This document shows, piece by piece, positions 34,482 through 45,648 of a stretch of DNA of 64,000 bases. The position numbers were made by a program, and so were the translations under genes. The notes beneath the pieces were generated by a model. It worked only from the letters and a program-made list of their open reading frames with translations, was not told where the DNA came from and made no database searches. How positions within the stretch are numbered: position 1 is the stretch's first letter; the number at the start of each line of letters is the position of its first letter. Location: positions 1 through 64,000 of the forward strand of contig JAIQDT010006437.1 of NCBI GenBank assembly GCA_021521415.1, written 5' to 3'. The stretch comes from Bidens hawaiensis. Lineage: Eukaryota > Streptophyta > Magnoliopsida > Asterales > Asteraceae.

Positions 34482-35018
34482 GGATCAGGATCAGGATCAT
34501 GAAAGAACCTTTTTGAAGTTGAGAAATTTGAGAACCATTTTGGATAAAAAAAACAAAAATAAAAAAAATCATAAAATAAAAAAAACACAAAAATGAAAAA
34601 AGTAAAAAAACCAAAATTCTTATTTTAACATCCCGGTTTCATAAAAAAATAAAAAAATAAAAAAAAACTCGGTTTAGCTAAATTATATACACATATGTAT
34701 AATATATACATATATGTACATTTAAATTTTTTTATACACATGTGTATAATTTAAGATAGCTGATACTGTACATATGTGTATATTACGTAACTAAAGATTA
34801 AATAAAATGATACATATGTGTATAATACGACTTTTTTTTAATTTTTTTAATGAAACCGGAATGAAATATAAGAATTTTGGTTTTTTTTACTTTTTTTTAA
34901 ATTTTTGTTCTTTTTTGTTTTAAGATTTTTTTAAATAATTTTTTTAAAGGTGTTTTTATTGGTCCAAAATGGTTCTCAAAGTTCTCAATTTACAAAAGGT
35001 TCTCTTAATCTCCTTACC

Positions 35019-35019
<1 letters not shown>
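34482..35019. mobile_element. Small inverted-repeat element, copy 1
   Basis: A 538-bp element with ends of about 55 bp in inverted orientation (left AGAACCTTTTTGAAGTTGAG, right CTCAATTTACAAAAGGTTCT) and an AT-rich core with four ACATATGTGTATAAT-like palindromes. It is flanked by TA runs on both sides (34461-34481 and 35020-35059). Confidence 0.7.
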
Positions 35020-35077
<58 letters not shown>

Positions 35078-35078
<1 letters not shown>

Positions 35079-35615
35079 GATCAGAATCATGAGAGAACCT
35101 TTTTGTAATTGAGAAATTTGAGAACCATTTTGAACAAAAAAAAACAAAAATAAAAAAATCATAAAATAAAAAAAAACACAAAAATGAAAAAAGTAAAAAA
35201 ACCAAATTCTTATTTTAACATCCCGGTTTCATAAAAAAATAAAAAAATAATAAGAAAATAAAAAAAAAACTCGGTTTAGCTAAATTATATACACATATGT
35301 ATAATATATACATATATAACATTTACATGTTTTTTATACACATGTGTATAATTTAAGATAGCTGATACTGTACATATGTGTATATTACGTAACTAAAGAT
35401 TAAATAAAATTATACATATATGTATAATACGACTTTTTTTTAATTTTTTTTAATGAAACCGGAATGAAATATAAGAATTTTGGTTTTTTTACCTTTTTAA
35501 AATTTTTGTTCTTTTTTGTTTTATGATTTTTTTAAATAATTTTTTAAAGGTATTTTTAGTGGTGTAAAATGATTCTCAAAGTTCTCAATTTGCAAAGGGT
35601 TCTCTTATGATCCTT
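35078..35615. mobile_element. Small inverted-repeat element, copy 2
   Basis: A 538-bp near-copy of the preceding element in the same orientation, with the same inverted ends and palindromes. It follows a TA run (35020-35059) and a GA run (35060-35077). The close similarity suggests a tandem duplication or recent insertions of the same source. Confidence 0.7.
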
Positions 35616-37503
35616 ATATATGGCTCATTTTGGTAATACAAAGCCACGGTAGGTTGGTTATTGTGGCGCTCGACGTGGACGGTGGACACCGGGGAAACAA
35701 ACTATAAATTACATTCAAAATAAATATTACACATATTATTGATAAATTATATTTCACATCTTACAAATAAATCATAATATATTACAAATTATGAACACGG
35801 CTAGCTCAAACTCACCTATGCTGATAGATGGTCTTTCATTTATTATCAAAATTGGTAAATCGCCATAACTTGTTGAGATAAGGTGATTTAATTTGTCAGG
35901 AGTTAATAGAACCTCGGACAAAGAAGATCAAGATTCCAAGACCACGTCAACATTACATCCTATCCAGTGGCGGATGTTGAAGAAATAATATGGGTGGGTC
36001 GGAGTATCTTAAACATATACTGTGGCAGAACTAGTACTTTTCAATCAAAGGATTATAATTAGGCTTGTAAAACGTCCCAAATAAACATGAATGAGAAATA
36101 TCCGTATAGCTTTAATTGAACGAAAGACAAATCACAAATAATCAAATAAATGTGTGAGTTTTGTGTTCGTTAGTAAATTGAACGTGCACTTTTATTTTAG
36201 TTAATAGTAAAACAAACGCTTCACGAATACAAATGTATATTATTTAACACAGATGAACGAACGCTACTAAACGAACACCGACTAAAACTAAACTCAAACA
36301 TCAATTAGTTCTACCTAAAAACTTAATAAGATTAAACAAATTCTAATAAATATTATTTCTAGTTTTATAGAACTTTATTAAATTGTAATGAGTTAGAAAA
36401 AACTTAGATGAATATATAAATGAACGTAACTACATAACCAAACAAACTTAAGCACGTGCACGTAAATTTATGAACCCAAACAAATGAAAAATAAAAACCT
36501 ATACGAACATAAATGAATTAAAAGACATGGTTATATATGTATATTTGAAATCTACTCTAACAGATTTATGAAAAGTTATATACGTAGAAATCTAAATCGA
36601 ACTACGACATTAAAAAATATTTATAGTAAACTAATCAAATAATAAAATTAAACGACTAAAATTATGTATACTATTTTTAAGTAATAAAAATAAACTATTG
36701 AATTAAAAAGTTATCAGAGGGGAAATTGAAAAGCCAGTGTTATATTTTTAATACATTTAATTTGTAATAAATTGTTAATTCCTTATTATTTGTTATCCCG
36801 AAACGAATAAATTCACATCTTCTTCCTTTTATTTCTTCTCACCGGAAAATCGCACAGCTCGCCGGAGCTTTATGAAGTTACTATTTTACTTTCTTTTTCT
36901 TCGATTTAAGCATTCCTTGGTTCCATCAATGAATTTGGATGAGCCGGCCTCAAAATGTATAATTTTTCCTTTTATTTTTTCGAGAAAATACCAACGATGT
37001 TTTGAAATGTATCACTTAACTTTAAAAGCATTTAAAACTTTCTTTTTTGGTTGTCGGAAGTCAGTCAATAATATCGAGTGGAACCTCCCGTTGTAACTGC
37101 ATGTGCGTGTTACTTCCAAGTTTTAACATAAATATCTTAGATTCTTAGGAGTTAGTTGTATCATAAAATATAACACGTTGAGATTCTTCCGAGCCACAAC
37201 TTACAAAGTGGAAACAATATTGAGCTTCTTCCCACCACGAAGTAAAAGCTGTATTATTGCATTTTTGTGACACGATAATTCATTGCAGCCTCATATATAT
37301 CTTTGAACTTTCCATGATTTGTGTGGACAAATAAATTGCCACTCTATGCCATAGTGTGTAACCAATACTTAAAAAAGTCTGCAAACCATGTAAACATATG
37401 AACTTTGTTGAAGATTTATTATATCAAATCAAGTTAATCGTATGATTAGCTTTAACATGAAATCCTGGAATACGAAAGCATTCATATAATTTTTTTAATG
37501 ACG
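35616..37503. other. AT-rich spacer
   Basis: No supported gene. CAGTGGCGGATGTTG at 35966 resembles the end of the hAT-like element at 37512, so a decayed relative may start there. A GC-richer patch at 36830-36960 (CACCGGAAAATCGCAC, CTCGCCGGAGC) may be a degraded gene 5' end but shows no recognisable protein. Confidence 0.45.
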
Positions 37504-37511
37504 GATATTAT

Positions 37512-38269
37512 CAGTGACGGATCCAGGATATTTTGTGAGTGAGGGTAAAAATAGATATGGTCAAAACAAGTCGTTTAAAACGGGTCGGATTACAATGGGT
37601 CGGGTCAATATAATCCAAATTTTTTGCTTAACAATATTATAAAACTAATCATACGTATTTGCTTAATAATATAATGATTTTGTTGGTATCTTTCAATCAA
37701 ATCGAACACACATAGATAACGAGTATAAAATTTTAAATTTTACACAAAAACAAAAATAATTGATACACTATATTACAAAAATAATTAAAAAATAATTGAT
37801 AAGAAAATAAAAGGAAATTGTAAACAGGATATAAAAGGCAATTAGTTATATATTCAGCTTAATTATATGATTAATAAATAAATAATAATATGAAAATTTA
37901 AATAGGTTGTTTAAAATGCATATAAAACTAATAGGTATAGTTTGTAAATCTACTAAACAAAAAGGGGTGATTAATAAATTTGTATTTAATTATTATATTG
38001 ATATAACTGACGTTCCTTACTTATCTCCCTCACCTCTCTCTCTGTCTCAACATTTCTCCATTGATTCTGATTGAAATTGCAGGTTTTCAAAATTTTTAGA
38101 ATCTGTTTCACCTAAATGGGGCTTCAAGGCTTCCTCACAGGGGACCTATAAAAAATTACATGGGTGCAAAATTTTTTTTTGTTATTAATATGTTGTTTTT
38201 TTTACCCTAATTGCTTTCAATTCAGTGGGAGTCTTTACCCTCCCTCAACTGATAATGAATGTGCCACTG
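37512..38269. mobile_element. hAT-like element with 8-bp target duplication
   Basis: A 758-bp non-autonomous element whose ends are CAGTGACGGATCC.. and ..GTGCCACTG (short imperfect terminal inverted repeat CAGTGRC). It is flanked by the perfect 8-bp direct repeat GATATTAT at 37504-37511 and 38270-38277, the size made by hAT transposases. The core is AT-rich and has no gene. Confidence 0.75.
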
Positions 38270-38356
38270 GATATTATGTAAAGCACTGACTATAAAGAAA
38301 CAAGTCCGGCAAAAACAACAAAAGAAAATTACATGAATAAAACAGTGGTTTTTAAC

Positions 38357-38629
38357 TAGTGATGAGCTTTTTCAGTGGTACCGGTACCGAATTGGTACCG
38401 TCAGTGCCGAATCGGTACCAACTTTTGATTTTCGGAATCAGTACGGTATGGTGACGGCATTTCTACAATTTTGCACGAAATACTGGTACCGAACTGATAC
38501 TGCTATTGTACGGGCACCGAATTGAACATTTCGGTATCGGTACCAAATAATTCAAATATTTCAAATATATAGGATCAGGATTTTCAGGATTGGTCGGTCG
38601 GTACCGGTACCATCTCGAGTTCATCACTA
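38357..38629. mobile_element. Small element rich in GGTACC palindromes
   Basis: Ends TAGTGATGAGCT and AGTTCATCACTA are inverted repeats. The core is filled with GGTACCGGTACCGAA-like words in both orientations. No longer flanking duplication than TA is visible, so the superfamily is open. Confidence 0.5.
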
Positions 38630-38799
38630 TATACACTTACTCTTTCTACTTGAATACCAATGGAAAGAAAAGTAAGTAACATCATATTCAAACAACACCA
38701 CATGCTTCATACGTATTTTCAAGAAAATTGTATTATGTCGAAGCTTCCAAATTGTCAATCAGACAACATATATAATCGAACCCACAATTTCATTCTTAA

Positions 38800-38975
38800 G
38801 CACACTTAAAGGCGAGTTCTCAACTACTCATTGACATCAGCTGGAAATCGCAAAACTAGCAACTTCACATCAAGTCACCTTTCAATTAAATCCCAAATCT
38901 TCTTAACAAAGGTTCACTCTCCAAAAACATGAATAATGGGTTCTGACCCATCGTTACAAAAAAGGGGAAATAGTG
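38800..38975 (-). pseudogene. LINE zf-RVT fragment (weak)
   Basis: The minus strand can be read as CNDGSEPIIHVFGE, stop, TFVKKIWDLIER, stop, LDVKLL. The pattern C..G.E...H.F......W..I resembles the zinc-binding reverse-transcriptase end (zf-RVT) of plant LINE elements. Two stops interrupt it, and the recognition is from spacing only. Confidence 0.3.
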
Positions 38976-39005
38976 GTTGAAACATCTATCCCTTGGTAGC
39001 CAAGT

Positions 39006-39920
39006 TTGTCTGAGTTAGCATACTATTTCCTATACCCTCCATCCTTAAATATTGATGACCTAGCTATGGATGATGTGGTATTAGAAGAGAAGAGAGAGAA
39101 GAAATGTGTTGTTCCTGCTAAGCGACCTGGTACCCAATCATGGAACCCAAGAGATAAGAGACAGAAAGGGTGGGACAAGAGGTCGTGCAAGACTTGTGGT
39201 AAGATGCACGCTGATGAGTGCAAATGGGGTACTAGTTCTGACATGTGTCACAAGTGTGGAAAGTCCCATGGTGGGGAATGCAAGCTAGGGTCAAATGCAT
39301 GTTACACATGTGGAAAGATGGGGCGTTTTGCTCATGATTTCCATGCAAATCCCGCATGTTACAGGTGCGGTCAGACCGGTCATCTAGCAAGAGCTTGTAC
39401 TGGTGGTGAAGCTGGAAGAAATGAGAAGAAAGTTGCTTAACAAGTGAGGTCGAGGACTAGGGCCTACATGCTGGCTCAGGAGCAGGCCAAGTAGATTCCA
39501 GATAATGTGACATGTACGTTTCTAGTAAACGGTATATATGCTTCAGTAATGTTTGATTTGGGTGCAGATAGAAGTTAGCTACGACATTTAGTAAGTTAGC
39601 AAAAATTAAATGTTGTCGTGTGCCTGAAACATTTAAAGTAGAAACCGTGAGTGAAACCTCGGTTAGGATAATGAGAATGGCTAAGGACTGTAAGATAGAA
39701 TTAGAGGGACATGAGTTCCCTGTGACCTTGTATATCATGACCTTAGGAGGGTTCGATGTGGTTTTGGGAATGGATTGGCTATCTGAGTTTGAGGCTCAGA
39801 TAGTGTGTAAGAGTAGATTAATAAGGTTAAAGTTCTTGGATGGTGGTACGGTGACGATTTATGGTGATAAAGAAAGTTTAAGGCTTAATGTCATTTCGAT
39901 GATAAAAGACAAGGTTTGCT
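39006..39920 (+). pseudogene. Decayed Tekay-like gag end and protease
   Basis: 5'-truncated gag and protease of a Del/Tekay-like Gypsy element. The frame 39006-39440 carries cysteine-rich knuckles: CKTCGKMHADEC, CHKCGKSHGGEC, CYTCGKMGRFAHDF (last Cys changed) and CYRCGQTGHLARAC. After a stop the protease active site reads FDLGADRS, where DTGA is expected, and is followed by another stop. The second protease block GFDVVLGMDWL (about 39750) is in the frame 39620-39922. LTR, primer-binding site and most of gag are missing on the left. Confidence 0.8.
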
Positions 39921-41461
39921 AAGGCGAGGGCGCGGTGCCTACCTGGCATATGTTGTCAAAGCTACGACCGAGACGAAAGAAATGAAAGATGTTCCTATTG
40001 TGCGCGACTACCCAGAAGTGTTCCCTGAGGACCTTCGGGGGTTGCCACCGGAGCGAGAGATAAAATTCCAGACAGACTTAATACCAAGAGTGCAGCCCGT
40101 CGCGAAAGCACCTTATCGCCTGGCGTGATCCGAGATGATGTATTGATGTCCCAACTTCAAGAACTCCTCGACAAAGGTTTTATAAGACCGAGTGTTTCCC
40201 CTGGGGTGCACCGGTGTTGTTTATGAAGAAGAAGGATGGAAGTATGAGAATGTGTATAGACTATCGTGAGTTGAATAAGCTTACGGTGAAGAACAGATAT
40301 CTGTTGCCACGGATTGATGATTTGTTTGATCAACTACATGGTTCGACTTGGTTCTCTCGAATAGACCTTAGATCAGGCTATCATCAGTTGAAGGTGAAAG
40401 AGGCAGACATCCCTAAGACGGAGTTTCGGACGCGATATGGACACTACGAGTTCCTCGTGAATCGTTCGGTCTAACGAATGCTCCTGCAACATTTATGGAC
40501 ATGATGAATAGAGTATGTTGGACGGTGTTAGATAAATCAGTTATCGTGTTCATTGACGATATATTAATTTATTCAAAGAGTGTTTCTGATCACGCTGTAT
40601 CTAAGAGAAGTATTAGAGAAACTAAAAGAACAGAAGTTGTATGTTAAGTTTTTGAAGTGCGCATTTTGGTTGCGTTAAGTGCAGTTTCTAGGTCACGTAA
40701 TCAATTCAGAAGGGATTACTGTGGACCGAGTTAAGATTGAGGCGATAACGAATTGGAAGACTCTACAGATTCCGACTGATATATGCAGCTTCTTAGGGTT
40801 GGCTGGCTATTATAGGAGATTCGTTGAAGGTTTCTCTAAAATAGTCACACCGTTAACCGGAATGACCCAAAAGTTTGTAGTATTCAGTTGGGGTAAATTT
40901 CAGGAAGAAGCTTTTGAATAATTGAAGAAAAGACTCACACAAGCTCCAATCCTTGCTCTACCCGATGGTGACGATGATTTGGTTGTTTGTACTAATGCCT
41001 CGCATCGTGGGTTAGGTTGCGTGTTGATGCAACGAGGAAACGTGATAGCTTACGCGTCCAGACAATTGAAGGTTCATGAGAGTACCTACCCGACGCATGA
41101 CTTAGAATTAGCAGCAGTACTGCAAGTTCTAAAGATATGGAGACACTACCTGTATGATACTAAGTTTACTATTTACACCGATCATAAGATTTTGAAGTAC
41201 TTCTTCGAGCAGAAGGAGTTGAACATGAGACAGTGGAGATGGTTAGAGTTGATTAAGGACTATGATTGTGATATCAAATACTACCCCGGTAAGGCTAATG
41301 TGGTTTCCGACACGCTAAGCCGTAAGAATGAAGAAGTCATTGCAACAGTGAAGTCGTATAAGTTGATCATTAACTCAGATCTCTTTGAAGAAATCACCAG
41401 AGTACAGTCTGAGGGGCAGATGAATGAAGGGCTAGTGAAGAAGGAAAGAATTTTCGGATAG
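39916..41461 (+). pseudogene. Decayed Tekay-like RT and RNase H
   Basis: Reverse transcriptase and RNase H related to those of the intact element at 17.6-22 kb. Recognisable blocks are [34 protein letters not shown] (40226), [26 protein letters not shown] (about 40545, in a shifted frame), [11 protein letters not shown], and RNase H with [15 protein letters not shown] (the catalytic YCDAS is changed to CTNAS), then IYTDHKIL and [15 protein letters not shown]. At least four frameshifts and several stops break the chain, so it is inactive. Its plus orientation is opposite to the intact element. Confidence 0.85.
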
Positions 41462-41491
41462 CAAGACGAGCTAATAGATAACACTCATGGT

Positions 41492-42815
41492 GTGAAGACT
41501 AGGTTTAACCGTATGTGGATTCCACGCCATGGAAATCTGACAAGTCGAATCTTAGATGAAGCTCACAAGTCGAGATACTCGATTTATCCGGGATCCACCA
41601 AAATGTATCAAGATCTTAAGAGAGACTACTGGTGGTCGGGTATGAAGAATGATGAAGTAGGTTATGCCAGTAAGTGCTTAACTTTCTTGCAAGTTAAAGT
41701 AGAGCACCAGAAACCTTATGGAAAGATGCAGCCACTAGAGATACCAGAATGGAAATGGGAACACATCACTTTGGATTTCATAACTAAGCTACCACGTACA
41801 GCTAGACATCATAATACCATATGGGTGATAGTGGACCATTTAACTTAAAGTGCTCACTTTCTGCCTATATGAGAGGCTATCTCGTCAGAAACGTTAGCAA
41901 ATGTGTTCATAAAATAGGTTGTGGCTAAACATGGAGTGCCATTATCGATCGTGTCTGATAGAGATACTCGCTTTACTTCAAGATTTTGGAAGAAGTTCCA
42001 CGAAGCTATGGGAACAAGACTGAACATCAGTACGGCGTATCATCCTCAAACTGATGGGCAGTCTGAAAGGACGATCCAAACCCTTGAGGATATGTACGTG
42101 CTTGTCTTTTAGACTTTGGAGGAATTTGGGATGATAATTTGCATCTGGCAGAGTTCTCCTATAACAACAGCTACCATTCGAGCATTGGTGTGCCGCCATT
42201 TGAGATGCTGTATGGTAGTAGTTGTAGGACCTCGCTATGCTGGGGAGAGATCGGTCAGAAAGAGAATGGAAGTTTTGAAGCCGTGCAAGAAACCTCGTCA
42301 AGGTTCGATCGATCAGATCAAGGCAAGAATGAAATCTGCTCAAAACCGACAGAAGTTATATGCTGATAAGCGACGACGACCAATCGAGTTTAACGTTGGT
42401 GACAATGTGATGCTCAAGGTCTCGCCTTGGAAAGGAATTATTCGTTTTTAGTAAAAGAGTAAAGTTGAATCCAAGATACATTGGGCCGTTTAATATTGTC
42501 GATCGTGTGGGTGAAGTGACTTACAAACTAGATTTACCAGAAGAGTTGGAAGGAATTCACTCTACCTTTCATGTTTCTCACTTGAGAAAATGCCTAGCTG
42601 ATGACACGTCGCATGTGCCATAAGTAGACATTGAGGTTGATGAACAGTTAAACTATATCGAACAGCCTGTAGAGGTCGTGGACCCCAAGGAAAATCAGCT
42701 TCGTCATAAAGTTATCCAGTTGGTGAAAGTGATATGGAAGTATCGTAAAGGATCGGATGCCACTTGGGAAGTTGAAGAAGAGATGCGCAAGTTTTATCCG
42801 TATTTGTTTCGGTAA
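41492..42815 (+). pseudogene. Decayed Tekay-like integrase and chromodomain
   Basis: Integrase region of the same element. The zinc finger is degraded: EAHKSRYSIYPG has Tyr for the second His, and SKCLTFLQVK has Phe for the last Cys. The catalytic core keeps [23 protein letters not shown] and the Glu of [11 protein letters not shown], but stops occur at 41846-41960 and after TLEDM. The GPY/F part (PRYIGPFNIVDRVG) and a chromodomain-like end (LVKVIWKYRKGSDATW, stop at 42815) are readable in a further frame. A polypurine tract and LTR follow. Confidence 0.85.
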
Positions 42816-42846
42816 TAGTTAAGTTTCGGGGATGAAACCTCTTTAA

Positions 42847-42857
42847 GGAGGGAAGAC
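42847..42857 (+). other. Polypurine tract of the decayed Tekay-like element
   Basis: GGAGGGAAGAC just before TGTAACATCCCG, the start of the 3' LTR at 42859. Confidence 0.65.
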
Positions 42858-42858
42858 T

Positions 42859-43087
42859 TGTAACATCCCGTTTCCTGTTCGGTTAATAAAATAATAATAT
42901 TAGATGTTATGAGATGGACTTGTGTTGAGTTAAGTGATATGGGTAATGGACTTGGTTGATAAGGAATGGAGAAAGACCATGGGCTTAAGCCCATGACCCA
43001 TAATATATATACCTTAATTAACCTATAATTCATTCATTTCCACTCATTTCATACACCATCAAAAACACACACTTAAGCTCTCTCTTA

Positions 43088-43121
<34 letters not shown>

Positions 43122-43669
43122 GCCAATATAGCAAGAAGAAACCGAGCATCGATCCGAGGTAATGATAGTATGATATTGTGTGGATCCAACCCCGCTAGAT
43201 CTAGTCGCGAAACGAGGAGCCGATACCCTCAACCGTTAAAATCACGAGATCCGGAGAGAATCGGGTATAAACCGATCAAAAGACGAGCTTAGGGGTCACC
43301 CTAGCTAAGATCTGGTTCACGAGCTTAGGGGTCACGAGATCCGGAGAGACTCGGTTATAAACCGATCAAAACCGTTAAAGTCATGATATATGTGATAGAT
43401 ATTATATTGTGAATATGAATGAATGCTTGTCGGTACATGAACGATCTTCAGATATTGCACGTGTCGCCAAAGAAGGTAAGTGTTAGAATATATACATGTG
43501 TATGTATGAATGATAAAGCAGGGTATGTGCGAAATTGTAAGAATGTTATTGATGTACATAGAAATATACATCTTTTCGGCATCAAATAATCTATAAAAAC
43601 TACAATTTCTATCTAATAACATAGCATAAAAGGCTACTTATCATAATAAAACATAATTTCAGGTGACAC
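42859..43669 (+). mobile_element. Truncated 3' LTR of the Tekay-like element
   Basis: Begins TGTAACATCCCG. It holds a TATA-like ATAATATATATACC near 43001, a CT microsatellite (about 43091-43122) and two copies of ACGAGATCCGGAGAGA (43244 and 43336) and of GAGCTTAGGGGTCAC (43284 and 43321). It stops where the Athila-type LTR begins at 43670. Confidence 0.65.
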
Positions 43670-45330
43670 CAAGCCCCAAACGAAGAAACAAGCAAAAAGA
43701 GGAAGAAAAACAGAAGAAAACACAAGAAAACAAAGAAACACGCCCCCATGCCTCAAGAAACACACCCCCATGCTTCTGACACAAGAAAAGACAAAATCTG
43801 GAAGCAAAAGCACGGGGCCGTGCTCATCATGCACGGGCCGTGGACGAGAATGCAGAAAAGACAAAGAAGAATTGAGCACATGTCACTAAAAACCACGGGG
43901 CCGTGCCTACCAACCATGGGGCCGTTGCCACCTCACAGAAAACACAAAACAAATCTGGCACATGTCATAAAAATGCACGAGGGCGTGCTCATCAAGCACG
44001 GGGCCGTGCCTCATCATCCAGATTGCCTATAAATAGTGGCTCATGTTGCATTCATTTGGTGTGCCTTAAAAGAGTTTTATCCGGTTTTCACTTATAAAAA
44101 CACACATTAGCACTCACTTTGAAGATCTAGTGAAGAGTTTGAAGGCTTGGAGGTCATCACCATCAATCATCATCATCAACCATAATTACCATCATTAAGA
44201 AGAAAGATTCATCTACATTTGGTTAGATTGTTCCAAGTTTAATCATGTATTTGTTATTATCAATCATCTTGATGTTTATCATTATGCTTATTATGAGCTA
44301 AACTCCTTTTACCATCTAAAATCTATGAAGAAGCTTTGTTTTACTTGATAATTAATCAAGACATGTGATGTAGTCTAGTAAAGTACATGGTTGTATTACA
44401 ATTATCTTTTGATGAGAAATGTTTCACCATCTTAAAACACTAATTCAAAGTTGGTGGTTGTCAATTTCATTGGCAATCGTTCATAATCGATTCATGTTCT
44501 TGAAAGATAGAAATACTTTGATATATTATCGAAACATGGATCCTTATATTGTACTTAGAAATGATGAGATATAAGTTATGGTGTATTTTTCTAAACCTTG
44601 GTAATCTGAAAATGGCTTTGCTTAGGATATCAAATTAGTTAAAGAAACCATATGTTAACGGAATGTGTAATTATAACCTACATAAATCAACCAATGGGAG
44701 GTTGTGTGATGAACTACAACCACCCGAAGTTGTTAGAATTGGTATTTGAGAAATCGAAGTCAATCCTAATCTTTCTACTTTACGAAACTACTTGCCAACT
44801 TAAATTGACATCATTGAGATGGTATGAAATTAGGAAAGGGTGGACTTTAAAATGCGCATACTATCTCCTTAGTGCCAAAGATGCTCACTTAAGGCTTAAG
44901 GAGCTATCTATCATATATTGATACGGTAAGTTTATCACATGTCCAAATATTAATTATCAATGTTAAAATGGAGTGGATTCTTGATCTTAGATGGTAACCT
45001 TCACATAATTGAACAACTCGTTTAGAATTTCTTATCTTGGTCACCTACATATTAAATATAAGTATTTACATTTTATAAAAAGTCAAAAATTAACCCCAAA
45101 ATGATTAAAACCTCTGATTAAAGTAAAACAACGATTTATTATTAGAAACCTTTGTGTCCACGGATCGATACTTGGTTCTAACCAATACTATTCTACATAT
45201 ACGATAGGTACACTTTCCTATTTTGTGTGTGTTTAGTCTTTGTAGAAATCACTTTTATAAATATAAAACACGATCTTGTACAAAAGCAAATCATTCCATC
45301 TTCTATATTTTACGCCACGCGTATCACACA
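43670..45330 (+). mobile_element. 5' LTR of the Athila-type element, 5' truncated
   Basis: Matches the 3' LTR pieces at 55851-56463 and 63613-64000 nearly base for base. The first several hundred bases that the 3' LTR has (from about 55187) are missing here, so the left end is truncated against the Tekay-like LTR. The LTR ends ..ATCACACA shortly before the primer-binding site. It carries the promoter described in the next entry. Confidence 0.85.
43810..44035 (+). promoter_or_regulatory. LTR promoter: three palindrome pairs and TATA box
   Basis: Three pairs of GCACGGGGCCGTGC-like palindromes start at 43810/43831, 43893/43914 and 43975/43996, each pair 21 bp apart start to start. The last palindrome ends at 44009 and TATAAATA starts at 44028, leaving 18 bp. 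Same arrangement in the 3' LTR (55991/56012 onward, TATA near 56211). Confidence 0.7.
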
Positions 45331-45339
45331 TCTAGTTTT

Positions 45340-45361
45340 TGGCGCCGTTGCCGGGAACACG
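45340..45361 (+). other. Primer-binding site, Asp-tRNA type
   Basis: TGGCGCCGTTGCCGGGAACA is the well-known plant Gypsy (Tat/Athila) primer site complementary to the 3' end of tRNA-Asp. Confidence 0.85.
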
Positions 45362-45648
45362 GTACGTTCTTAGAACGATCCAAGTTTTAAATTAATCATT
45401 GTCTATAGTTGTACAAATTTTTAACTTCTATTTTACTTTATTTTTAATTTTTACTAAATACTAAAATATATAATTTTACGGCTAGCCTACTTTTTACCTT
45501 TATTTACCTAATCTTTACTTTAACTTAATTAATTTAGACATTAGTTTAAAATAGCTTAGCTTAACTCATAACATAATATTAGACTAACCTTTTAGACTAA
45601 CTTTAACTAACTTTTACTTTAGTGTTTAATTTTGATTTAGTCCCATGT

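Noticed and set aside
43748..44032. ORFs in the Athila LTR (also at 55921-56214)
   Set aside because: They read through the palindrome array of the promoter and are not conserved as proteins.
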